Positions 37,593 to 49,063 of a stretch of 64,000 nt of DNA are shown piece by piece. Source of the stretch: Cinclus cinclus (Eukaryota > Chordata > Aves > Passeriformes > Cinclidae); the NCBI RefSeq assembly GCF_963662255.1, contig NC_085047.1:48763006-48827005 (forward strand). The letters run 5' to 3'. The notes under the pieces are model-generated. The model saw only the letters and a list, made by a program, of their open reading frames with translations, did not search any database and was not told where the DNA came from. The stretch's first letter is position 1, and the number at the start of each line of letters is the position of its first letter. A program made the position numbers and the translations under genes.

Positions 37593-40500
37593 AACTTCTA
37601 ATAGGTGGCAAAACCAAAACCAAAAAACTTGCCTTGCAGGGTGTGGGATAAGTACAGGAATAAATAAGAATAGATATAGGAATAGATGTTATAATGACCT
37701 CAAAAGAAAACAATGACTTCTTTCTGTTAAATCAGGCAGTACAGCAGCATACCAGCAATAATCAAGGGACTCATTCTCCACCTAAAAACATGAAAATATA
37801 ATTTCAGGTTGTGATTGTTTGCAATTAGTCACAGATGCTAATCTGTGATCACTTGCTAAAATCACTTGCTCTGCCATTATTTTTCCATGAATAAACTAAG
37901 AAATACATTTTAAAGTAAAATGAGCCAAAGGCCTACAATTTAAGGTTAGATTTGACATAACTTATTCTTTCATGTATTTTGTCAAGAACTATTCACTAAG
38001 GAAAATCATTATGAATTTCTTCAGTATAACACACACTTTGCATATGCATATTATGTAGTTTATACCCTGCCAAATGCAGATATCCTCAGTTTAGCTTTAG
38101 GCATCCTTTGTAGTTAGCAGGGAGAAGTAGACAACTTGCCTGATCATCCTCAGATGTCTGGCTTGAGGGAAATCAATCCTATAAAAACAAGATTTCACAC
38201 TTCATTTCTCAGTATGTAGGGAGTATGGTGAGCCTATCTGAGGTAGAGAGATGTATGTTGCATACAGCTAAATAAAAGTGAGATTAATCTAGGGAAGTAC
38301 ATGACCATCATAATTTGAATTTGGTGGAATACCCAATCCCGATTTACACCATTAGAGAGATCTCCAGCAGTCATATTTTATGGGCAGCCTACAAGAGCAA
38401 GCACAACAGGATATGTTTTCCTACAGAAATTTAACTGCCCAGCCTGACCTGCTCCTGTGGCCACCAAGGCGGGACAGCAAGGATGTAACACTGCTAGGAA
38501 CAGTCACCTATGAGGAGCAAACATTTGCATGGGAGGTCACCTCATCCAACTCAGAGTCCAAGTCCATTGCCTAAGTCTAATCTGGTCCCACCTATGAATT
38601 CCTAGAGCCAATGAAAGGGAGCATGCACTTCCAGCAGGGGATGCTTTTATCCCAAGGGAAGTGGGAAGAGAGTCCATTGGGGATGCCTGTTGGTGCCCAT
38701 CAGGAACACAGGGGCATTCCATGGCCAGCACCCAGGAGTGTGCAGTGAAGCAATTCAGATATTTGTAGATGACTTGGAAACTTTACAAGTGGCTACAGTT
38801 TTGAGACCGAGTTCTTGTAATAATCGCTCATCCTGAGTCCAGATGCTTCTCTTCTTGTTAAGAAAATGATGCAGTTTAACAGGAGTAAGGTGGAGAAAAC
38901 CAGCTTCCTGACTGAGTGGAGCAGCCCAGCCTGAGTGTGTGTAGCAGTGTGGTGTGATTCCCATTTTCCTCACCTTTCCCATCCTCCTTCATGGGCAGGC
39001 TATACACAACCCTCACACTCTGCATGCTGCTTCCCTCATGATGAACATGATTTCTGTGGGGCAGTGAGTACATTTCCCTTTATTCTTAAGAATATGAAGT
39101 TGTTATGGATAAAGTATTTCAGTGTATAGTTTCCTGACTGATAAAATGTCACCCCTAAGATTAAGATCACATGTCCCTGCTGCATTGGCACAGAAAGTCA
39201 ATACTGGCCAAAGTAACATTGGATCATTGTTGCAGGGGATGAAACCCTCCTCGATCTGGATGGGAAAGACTGGATGGTCTCAGTTGGTTTTAAAAAATTA
39301 ACTTTTAAATTGATTACCAGTGTCTCTAGACAATGGTTCATCATCATTGTTTAACATTATAGAAAGAGCTCCTGTATTTGCCTTAGGTCTTGTGGTTTAA
39401 AGGAGAAGCAAATAGGTATGTGAGGGAAAAAAGTAGGATTCATAGCTGCAATATATCCTACACATGAATCAAAGGTGCTGCTTTGTCCTTCCATCCTGTC
39501 CCTCCCCATCCCCCCACCCATTAATCTGAGAGTCTGGTAGAGAATATCCATTTTTAGATTAAAAGGGGAGGTGGGGGGTGGAAAGCAAAAAGAGCACCTT
39601 TTCTTTATTTTCTGCATTTTTACCTTAAGAACTCCTCATCTGTGCTTCATTTGGAAGAAGTTATTTATGCTTGGTGGGATTCCATCAAGCTGTTCATAAG
39701 ACATTTTACCTGAACAAAATGTAGCTCTTCTAACATTATTGTGATAGCCAGCCTTGGGGAGAGACTTCATTATCCCCTATGTATCAGCTGAATGGACATT
39801 TTTCTCTTGGTTTGACTGCTCTGATACTTTTCAGTAGTAGTTTCCTAAATTAATGGCAGGGTCTTGGATGCAGAGGGACTGCTGGAGCAGGGTTATGTTA
39901 GTGAATGTTATCATAAGCATGGCTTAAAAGCCTTCAGGATACAAATTGTTGGTAGCAACCAGAACAGATTGTGTGTCCTCAAGAATAACATTCCTGTGGG
40001 CTCTGACTGTTGGTCTGAAGAAATAGCTAGAAAGAGCAGTGATGAAGCAAATATCTTGCCTCTGGTCATGTTTTCTTTCAGGCAGGAAGTATCAGAGCAT
40101 GGATACAACAACATATTCAACATTTCTGCTCCTGGCACTTCAACTAATCTGAGCAGGATCAACACCAGCATCTTCTCACCTCACCCCATTTTGCACTTAC
40201 CACATAACCACAGACCAGTACTCACTCCCCAGCAGCATCAGAGGTTTTAGGTGTAGTGGCTGGTTAGGAAGCTGTGCCATGGCCACCTGTCTCATATGCC
40301 TGTGGCCACCTCTCATCTGGAGGATTTCACACAACAGCCTCTGCTAGTCCAAGAACATGCAAATATTTTTGTGACTGCTAAGAATTATGACTTGAGTGTT
40401 TGCAAAAATATTGGTTACCAAACTTGCACGATTGCAGTTTTTGAAAAACTGCTTTGCAGATTGGCTTTACCCCACTCGTGTCAACCTTGCATGACCTGTT

Positions 40501-43500
40501 GGTCACAGTCTGTGGTCAAAGTGTGTTGTGGGTCACTCATCAAGACTAGTGAGTCTCCATTTGCCAGTCCCATGAGGTGTATTGAGTGATGGTTCCAGCA
40601 AGCTGGGTGCTTTTGGGACAGACAATTACCTGCTATGGGCACAGTCTGTGGGGCAGCAGAGAAAGGCTACAGCAAGGGAAGGGAGTAGGGGCAAAGAGAA
40701 ATGGGAAAATACAGCAATGTGAAGCAAGACAAAGGGCAGAGGGATATCTGGGGGAAATTACAGAAGGAAAAGGGCAGAATAAGAAAATAGCTTGGAGAAA
40801 GCTGTAGAGAGGAGACAGAGGTAGATACGGATTTGTGCAAGGCAATTAACCAAGCACAATACTGTTAAACCTGAGTCTTCAGTGCCTCCAGTACTTCTGT
40901 GTGTTGGGCATCACTGCTGGACTCTGGAGACAGTGCTGGTGTTTTTTAATTGTCCCAGAGGCCGTTTTATTTTCTGGCTTTCTCTCTTCTCCCTCCAGAT
41001 TTTTAATAGTCCAAGTATCACTGTTGATTAATAGACAGGATGGAAGGTGGAGGACCTTTATAGGCTATTAACCTTAACGAGAGCAATAACTAAGTGATAA
41101 GTCCATGCATGTTCTTTTGCAGAACAGAGAGCCTGAAAGCTGCCTGGTACTTCACATGTGGCAGACATTAATTTGTAAGCAGCATCAACATGAAATAGCT
41201 CCAGCCAGCTGGGTCAGGAGTAAATCTGCACACTGCAGCATCCCTTACAGCCTCACTAGCCTGAACACTGACTGGCTGCAGGAGGAAAGATGAACCAGAG
41301 ACACTGGTGGAAAGGGGATGTAAGGGGAAATTGCCCCTGGTTGGTTAAAACTCTTTGCTAAAAATGCCACCCATTTGCAATTCATCCAGACAACCTAGTC
41401 TGAAGTATATTATTAGCAACATCCATATCCTATGCCACATTACTGCAAGGGCTCCTTGCTTGATGAGGATTGAACAGTTGTAGGGGTTGGCATAATACTA
41501 ATAATGCACAAAGTCGTTCTGTTTGTATTTGTTTGCACAGTTTAACAGGTTTTGAAGGTCTTGCATTTGTGGCAAGAACTGGGATGTGTCATTAGTATGG
41601 AAATAAAGCCTTGACAAAATCAGACTTTTCATTACATATGTGCCTCTAGGAGCTCTGCTGGATTATTTGATCTATATAAAGGCAGTTTTTGCTTTTTGTA
41701 TTTACAGAGTTCTTATTGCCATCAAAGAAACTACTTTTATCTCCTCTTGAAGACATAATCTAATTTACTCTGCAGGAAGCAGGAAAACATGAATATTCCC
41801 AAATTTTAATTAGGAATTTGGCATGGGAAGAATAGGTAGTAGTGTCTTATTCTAATGGCTGGACATTAGAGCTGTTTCTCTACAAGGCACTGCTTGGTGT
41901 TGCAGTAGGTTTGTAAACCCTGACCATACAAACAACAGGGCAATCCAGACACTGCCAGGGAAGGGTTGTGGTCCTGTATCACATTTCTTCCTCAAGGGCC
42001 AGGCTGCATCCTGTGCCCGTACCCCAGACATCCCAGTCCAGGTGCCTTTCTCACACCACTGAGCTCCCTTTCCAACTTCCACACTTGAAAGGTCCATGGC
42101 TGAATGCCTGCCCTCTCCCTCACAGGTACCGGTGCACATTCATCGGTCTCCTCTGACAGGCTGTGCTTCTGCAAGGAAATTTTGGATTAATTTCCAGGGT
42201 TATGTGAGATGATGATCAGTATAATCCATGGTAGATCCTGCAGATCAAGTGCTTTCTACTACATCGAGTTAAATGAGCTTAATCTAAGTAATTAAATAAA
42301 TTAAATAGTTTATAACACCCTGTGAACTTTCTTTCCAGTTCACATTGTGACACTTGGAAGGCATAACACGCTTCCTATGCAGATGCCATTTTAAAACTGG
42401 TGAAAAATCAGAGAAATTGTGAAAATGGCATGAAGAAAATCATCCCTGTTATACACTCATGCATCTGATCCCCTTGAGAGACTGTGTAATGTGGCAGACA
42501 TGTCCCAAGCACAGGTTGTTCTGACCTCTCTTGTAAATCTTTTAGCCTCTGTTCTCTTCAAGGTGCTTGCACGAGCCGGATGTGCCTTGTTCCATCAGTA
42601 CAGGAGCTGCTTTCCTGCACCATGGCCATCTGTTTCCTAATGATTATGTCCAGCCTGAGTTAGTCTGCTCTTTTAGGTTGTGTCATGACACAAAATCTGC
42701 ATGGTTCCCGAAGACAGTTTCTTGGCTACTGTAGCTGATGGCCAGCCCTATGGAATCTGGGCTATCTGCCTGCTGGGAGACCTTCAGAGCTGGGTTTGGA
42801 ACTTCTTTTACACCCTCTGCTGCAGGGACCTGCACTACTTGAATTGTGTGAAGAGAAAAAAATGTTTTTTTCTCTGTTCTTTCTCAATCTGCAGATGCAG
42901 ACCTTACAGTGCCAAGACACTCCCCTATTTCTGAGTTTAGAGAAAAACTGTATAAATCTATCTAGTTGCCAGATTTGCTTTGACTTCAAAGTCCTTATTT
43001 GCTGTGCTTTTTTACCTGTTCATAAATCATGATGGGCTGGAGATGATCTATGCAGTCAGCCCCCTGCTCAGGTGATGCCCTCTCCTCATGGGATAGATTG
43101 CATGGCTAACAGTCACATTTTATCCTCATGTTTTCTTGTGTGATTGTCTTTAAAACCACCCATTTTACAAGCAGAGAGAGAAGCAGCTTGTCCCCTCACT
43201 GTGCCCTGCATGGCACCAGGTGAGCAAGGTGAGCAGGGACTGCAGAGTCATATGTTTAATGAAGATGATTTGCTTTCAAATAAAATCTCACCAAACTGGA
43301 GTGCATAAATTAGAGCAAGTTCTTTTAAGCTCCAGGTCTACTTTGCTTTTGGGTAAACCTAGCATAAGAAAGAAATGAATGTGAACTGGCCAAGCCGTGG
43401 GCAGAACCAGGTCAACATGTGCAGGTAAAGAGCAAGGATCCTATTCTTTTGTTTTCTTCTACTTCCAGCCTGCAGATGAACAGCCCAAGCTCTTTCCATG

Positions 43501-43800
43501 GCTCAGTGAGGAGAAATGGCCACTTTTGGCATGTGGTTTGTCAGGTCAGTGTGGATATTTGTTCTGAGACAGGATGAATCAGCCACCACCTGTGTGCCTG
43601 TGAAAGCACCTTTGGGTGACCAGCTCAGATGTGCACACCCCCATGGGTCTGAAGGAAACCCACTCACTCTGCACGAGACCTGCCTGGTAAAGACAGTATC
43701 TGGAACTGTCTGAATTCCTAGGTTTGTTTATAATGTCATAGCAAGCTCTGTTCAGTTCTCATCTTCCTTTGGGAACTATACAAAAATGTTTGGTTTGGGG
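37593..43800. other. Unique non-coding stretch, no gene recognised
   Basis: Single-copy sequence with no supported gene. The longest frame (128 codons, plus strand, 39864-40250) resembles no known protein and is overlapped by an open frame on the other strand. Acceptor-like strings end at 42894 and 43468, but no exon with a matching donor and coding character is evident. A polypurine-rich patch (about 40660-40810) and a C/G-rich homopolymer patch (about 39500-39582) are the only compositional departures. Confidence 0.58.
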
Positions 43801-43804
43801 CTTT

Positions 43805-43975
43805 TTACTTTTTTTTTTAAAAAAAAATTTTTAATAATTTTAATAATTTTATTATTAACAATGTATTTGTATTTATAATTTTAATAATAGTAATGGTTTA
43901 TTTCTAATAATATATATTAATTATAACAATAATAATTATAATAACGGTTTAATAATTTAAAAATTATCCTCATTC
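43805..43975. repeat. Nearly pure A/T low-complexity block (TAA/TTA-rich)
   Basis: About 170 bases made almost only of A and T, dominated by TAAT, AATAAT and TTTAATAATTT units. It begins with a T-run followed by an A-run at about 43810-43828, which can fold back on itself. Only a handful of G or C bases occur. It looks like a decayed (TAA)n microsatellite. No gene or element boundary is visible. Confidence 0.92.
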
Positions 43976-46660
43976 TATCATAATCTGGTGTAATGTTGGA
44001 TTCAGATGTTGCAAAGCCTCATGTGTCTCCTTGATTGCACTCTTAACATATGATGCTTTAATTTTCCAGATATCTTATTTTTGACACTTCAAATGGCTAA
44101 ACATCTCTTCTAACAGATGAAAAAATACCTTCGACATTTAGGGTTTTTTTCCCCCCTACACCAATCCATTCTGTTTAAGCTCTAAGAGTTTAACCCTCTA
44201 AGTGACTAAAACAAACCACATTATCTTATTTGTGGTTTATTACATTTGGTCCTTGCATTTTTGGGATCTAAAAATGTCTGCTTCTGAAGTTCAGTGCAGT
44301 TCAAATAAGAGAAATACAAGAGCAGTACACCCTGCATTTCCCAATTTCCTGGCATTTCAGCTACCTACCCCTGTGGGTGTTGAACTCCCCTTTGCTAGCT
44401 CCCATTTGTACATTTAATAAAACACTTAGGATCACTCCAAGGAAGGCTGAGCAGAATTTGGTGTGCAGAGAGTTTTCCAAGCATGATAATCTAATCTCAT
44501 TCACATCTAATGTGTTTTCTAATGGAGAGACCTTTTGTACCCTACATGATGTTGCTTGACATGGGTGCTATTTCTTCTGGATATTTTTGCTCCAAATTTA
44601 AGGTCATGCTTATACTACTTTTTGAGCTTTAGTCCATTTCCCCCGCTTTGAAAAAGAAATACAGCAGATTATCCTAGGCAACTTTTAAGAGAGCTTTTGC
44701 TACATCTAGTGGCAGAGTCTTTGAAGTGCCTGAGAAAAAGGCAATTTAGGAAAAAAAGACGATTTCGGTTTAGAGCCCTTATTATTTTGTTCATCACAGA
44801 ATATTCTGAATTGGAAGGGACCCAAAAGGATCATCGAGTCCACCCGTTATGTGAATGGCCTGTTGTAATGAAACCTGATGTGCCTTCATATTGTGTTCTG
44901 TTTATCTTTGTCTTCTATAGCAAAGCTCTTCTATTACTGCCTGGGATGGCTTTTCTCAGTTCTGGCTACTGTATGAGACAGAACTGGTCTGGACTTGCTG
45001 CGATTTTGATTCAGACTGAATTATTATGGACTAAAAAAGATAGATTGAGGGGGGAGTGGGGTGGGGGTGTGTGTGATCCCAGATCCCTGCAGCTGTCCAG
45101 CGCAGTGCTTGTATCGCCCAGGAGCACTGTGAGTTCACTGAAGCAGGTTTTGCACCAAGCCTGCCCAGCACTTGGGCCACTGCCTACAGACCTCTATGGA
45201 CAGTGGCCTGTCCCTCGGGGGGAATGGGGGAAGAACAGAAGCATGACTGCATGCTTACATCAGGGATGCTCAGGACATAAATACCTGGACTGCTGTTGTT
45301 CCAATCCTTTTTATAAGGTGAGGTGAGGAATACACACAAGGGGACTGAGAACCACCTGGGATTTGATGGAGAAATGAAAATGTAGAGTCAAACCCCACAA
45401 GGCTGGTGTGTGGATTGGTCCTAGCCAAATGCTTACAGAAGAGGAGCTCCTGCACTAGTGATAGCAGCTATTCCTACCAGCTCCAGAGTAGTCTATTTTC
45501 TGAGGAACTGTCTAACTTGCTTTACATAATTCCAGTGGGAACTGGATGGAGCCTAGGCAGAACAAGACATTCTCCTTATTGCAAACTGGATGGGAGCAGG
45601 TTAGGTTGCTACTGCCCACGTAGCAATAAGAGCTACAGACAAGGAGGTTGGGATTGTGATTGACAAAATAATGCAAACCAGAGCTGATTGCAAATGTACT
45701 AAAAAAATCAACGCGGATGTTTTAAAAACCCAGGTTTAAAAATCTGGATGAAAGTCATGCATGTTTTGAAGAGAAGTGATTGTGGGAAAAAAGTATTATC
45801 AAACCTTACCAACCTGCTTTATCCAGACAAGGAGTGGTGCCTTACAATGGGAACCGGGTCTTTATAGTGGGAAGTGACAAGGACATGCTTACCCAGTTTT
45901 ACTCCAGAGCCACAGCAGGAGAGAGTGTGCCAGCAGCCTGGCTGCTTTTGTTCTGGTATGTAGTTTGCTTCTCCTGCTGGAACTTAATTTGTGTGGCCTC
46001 ATTAAGATTCCTTTGCCGCATCCTCCTTTGGCTTTGCAGGCTGGAGGACCTCACCCTCCTCAGGGGAAAAGCCAGGGGAGACAGAGAGACTTGGAGGAAA
46101 TTAGGAAGGGTGGGATACTCCTGAAAATGAGGATAAGACAGCATCAAACGTGGAGCTGGGGTGTGCAGGTAGGTTTCCCCAGGTGTCTTGGTGGTGGGTA
46201 ATCCCCATGTGTGGCAGACCAGTGATTTCTCTGTGCTGGAAAGAGGGTCCCTTCATAGTTACAGAAAGAAGCTGGCACTTTGAGAGCACAAGACCCAGCA
46301 GAAGGGCAAAAAAAGGTCACTGCCTCTGAAGAAAGCCCAGAGTGAGGACTCAGCCACTATCAGTGGCTGAGGACCAGCAAGACAGCTTCCACCCCAACTG
46401 CATTGCAGTAAGGGGGAGCTCCCGTTCTGCAGGCAGCATCCAGCTACACAAGCAAAATTTCCTCATGGAGTAATTTTAGACACATGGGGGTGAACCTGGT
46501 GGCAGAGGCTGCAATATCAGTCTGAAAGGTGTACACAGAATGAGGGAGGAAAAATCTAAGACCCTGGAGGATAGTTTAGACTAAAATATTAATAGAACTT
46601 CTACAGGAATGTATGCAAGAAATTTAGAAGATACTAGAGGAAAATGAGTTATTGTGTATT
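43976..46660. other. No gene recognised; contains the window's longest open frame
   Basis: Apart from the CR1 fragment at 44792-44862, this is unique sequence. A plus-strand frame is open from 44697 to 45326 (209 codons). Its upstream end is TTG, not ATG, and the first ATG is at 44868, leaving about 152 codons. The residues show no domain, signal peptide or repeat that I recognise. A G-rich run occurs at 45049-45067. The frame is probably chance. Confidence 0.55.
44792..44862 (-). mobile_element. CR1: CR1 3'-end fragment (GATCATCGAGTCCA-type tail)
   Basis: The stretch reads ATCACAGAATATTCTGAATT, then GGAAGGGACCCAAAAGGATC and ATCGAGTCCACCCG. This is the reverse complement of the 3' end of a CR1 subfamily common in birds. 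The element is severely 5'-truncated and only about 70 bases remain. It lies inside the longest open frame of the window (44697-45326), so part of that frame is transposon-derived. Confidence 0.85.
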
Positions 46661-46776
46661 ATCACAGAATCACAGAATCAGAATTCTTTGAGTTGAAAGG
46701 GACCTTAAGCTCATCTAGCTCTAACTCCCCTGCCATGGGCAGGGACACCTTTCATCGGAAGGTTCATTAGCATCCC
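46661..46776 (-). mobile_element. CR1: CR1 3'-end fragment with terminal octamer repeats
   Basis: It begins with ATCACAGAATCACAGAATCA, the reverse complement of the tandem ATTCTGTG octamers that end avian CR1 elements. It continues with GAGTTGAAAGGGACCTTAAG, CTCATCTAGC and CCCTGCCATGGGCAGGGACA, the next blocks of the CR1 tail. The sequence after about 46776 no longer follows the element. It is a short 5'-truncated insertion on the minus strand and relatively well preserved. Confidence 0.93.
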
Positions 46777-48764
46777 AGCATGAACTGGGGGATGGTACAG
46801 ATGGGGAGACATTTACTTATCAAGGTATTACTTGCTGTCATTAAATAACAGGACAATGAAGAACAATTTCAACTTCAACAGTTTGTTCTTGAACTTGTTT
46901 CAGTTCAAAGGAGAACCTTGATGGAAGGAATGTCTATCTCTGTTATATACTACTGTTGTGAAGCCACAGGAGCAGAAAAAGATTTGTAACTTTCTTGAGC
47001 TACAGGTGATGATCTGAGAAGATATGGTTTCTAGTACCAGCAGTTATTTGTATGTGGCAAGCTTGATCTGTTTCTATAATATATGGTGGGAATCACTCTT
47101 GGAGCTGTGCAATCAGCCCCATGCTGGGGAGCCTCTCTGATGCCTGGAGTACAGTTCAATGCAGAGAGATTGTCCAGAGATAACACGCTGTCTGAGCAGC
47201 ATTCCAGTTTTATTCTTTTTGGAAGTAAACATGAAAAAGTTCAATAGCTCTTGTAAGCAAAAAGGAAAACAAATGAAACAGGGAGTTAAAAAGCATGAGG
47301 GATTTTTCCTCTGTATTTTGAGTCAGCTTCTTTCAAGTACATGAAAATTGGCAGAAGCTGCGTTTTTTTAATGATAGTTTGTGTTTCATTTCTACACATG
47401 AAATACAAGGAGAAGATATGTCTCCTCTGGAAACAGGACCTACTTTCACTTGTCAAACACCAATCACTGTTAAAAAAATGTCACTTAATTTCCTGCCTCT
47501 GCCCTGGGCTATGGCTGATGGCCACAGGTGAAAAAAAGATAACTGGTTTCTCAAGTCTCCTGATATGCACAGGAGACTTAACACATCTGGCTTAAAAAGG
47601 GTTCCCAGCTTCTTCCCTGAGCAGCAGCAGTGTTTTCCCACTGCCTTGCAATTCCCACTCGATGTGCACAGCTGCTGCCCAGGCAGGAGCTCCAGTGAGA
47701 ACAGCAGGCAGCACTTCTCACCACCACGGGCTCCAAACCTCAAAGCAAGCCTGGGCAATGTGGTGGTAAAAACACAGATGAGCGGGGAGAAAGGAGACAT
47801 TTCACAGCAAAGATAAACGCTTTTGTTGACTCCTTCCTAAACTCAGAAGCTGCAAATTCTTGGCTGGCTGGGCACTAGGACTTTTCTGTGCTGGAAAAGG
47901 GTATTCAGGTATTAGACCAGGTATAGACCAGGTATTCAGGGGATGATTATAAAAACACTTGGTTTTACTTAAAACTTTGTTCAATTGCTTCAGTGGCCAT
48001 TTGAATGTGATTAAAAACTTTATGAGAGAGGCATAACCATGGAAAAACTAAAAATAATAACAGCTTATGAGGTGGAAAGAGGTGGATTTATTCAGGTTTA
48101 CGTTCTAAAAGTTAGGAAGCTACGAATAGAAAATAAGAGAACACAGAGGTTATGTACTTGGAATACAGAGGGCATGTACTTTTCAGTAACACTGAGTCCT
48201 GTAAAAAGTCAAACATCTCTTCCTTAAGATGCAGTAGAGCGACAGTATTCATCCATTACATCTTCTCAGTGTTTCTTTTCTAGAGGCAAATTAATTTATT
48301 ATTTAAGACATAATATAGAATATGAAGATGATGCATTTTAAAATTAAAAATACACTTTGATAATTCTTAAATTCCCTTTGGCCTTTAAAATGCCTTAGAA
48401 CTCTGAAATTCAACAGGACCATATCAGACCCAGTCCTTCAAATACAGAGGATCACTTTTGGTCCAGCTGTACCATCCTAGGGCCAGACTCACCTCTTTTC
48501 AGGCAGTCTGACTTCTGGCATTTCCTAACTTCTGAGCATTTGAACATTTCAACCTTAGCTGTCCTTCTGGCATAAACGTTCTTACACATAAAATGCAGTA
48601 TTTTTAAATGAACGTGGTGATTCCCCCAAGACATCTGTAAGACTAACCACTATGTAGGTACACAAGAGACCCCCCCTGAACTGGCTCAGCAGAGGTCCAG
48701 GGGGAGGTTGGCTCATGATGAAGCTAAGGACAAGCATTTTCCTGTCCATTAACACATTCAATCA
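46777..48764. other. Unique non-coding stretch, no gene recognised
   Basis: Frames of up to 115 codons on both strands around 47.3-47.8 kb overlap one another and match nothing known. A small duplicated word region lies at 47900-47940: GGTATTCAGG occurs at both ends, and TAGACCAGGTAT occurs twice in between. The part at 48240-48400 is AT-rich and single-copy. No RNA gene was found. Confidence 0.57.
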
Positions 48765-49063
48765 CATGTGTTCTTCATGGGCTCTTGGCAATAAAACAAG
48801 ACAAAGTAACCTGATGTTACACCAGGGGATGTTTAGATTGGGTATTAAGAAATATTTCTGCCCTGAAAGAGTTGTTAAGTATTGGAACAAGCTACCCAGG
48901 GAAGTTGTGAAATTCACCATCCCTGGAGGTATTTAAAAGCTATGTAGATGTGGCACTTTGGGACATGGTTTAGTGGTGGACTTGGCAGTGCTGGGTTGTT
49001 GGTTTGACTCAATGATCTTAGAGGTCTTTTCCATCCTAAATATCTCCCTGGTTCTGTGATTCA
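48765..49063 (+). mobile_element. CR1: CR1 retrotransposon 3' untranslated region, 5'-truncated
   Basis: The blocks occur in CR1 order on the plus strand: TGATGTTACACCAGGGGATG (48812), TTTAGATTGGGTATTAAGAA, a 'gaaagagttgttaagtattggaacaagctacccagg' type block (48865-48900), CCATCCCTGGAGGTATT, TGTAGATGTGGCACTTTGGG, GACTCAATGATCTTAGAGGT, and an end in GGTTCTGTGATTCATG. This is the 3' untranslated region, without reverse transcriptase coding sequence. The left edge is uncertain and could begin as far back as about 48690. The short open frame across 48715-48936 is transposon sequence. Confidence 0.93.

Noticed and set aside
43160..43210. MIR-like words around 'ccattttacaagcagagag'
   Set aside because: About 20 bases only; cannot be separated from chance without a search.
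45049..45067. G-rich run resembling a quadruplex
   Set aside because: Only three usable G-tracts are present, so it does not meet the usual four-tract pattern.
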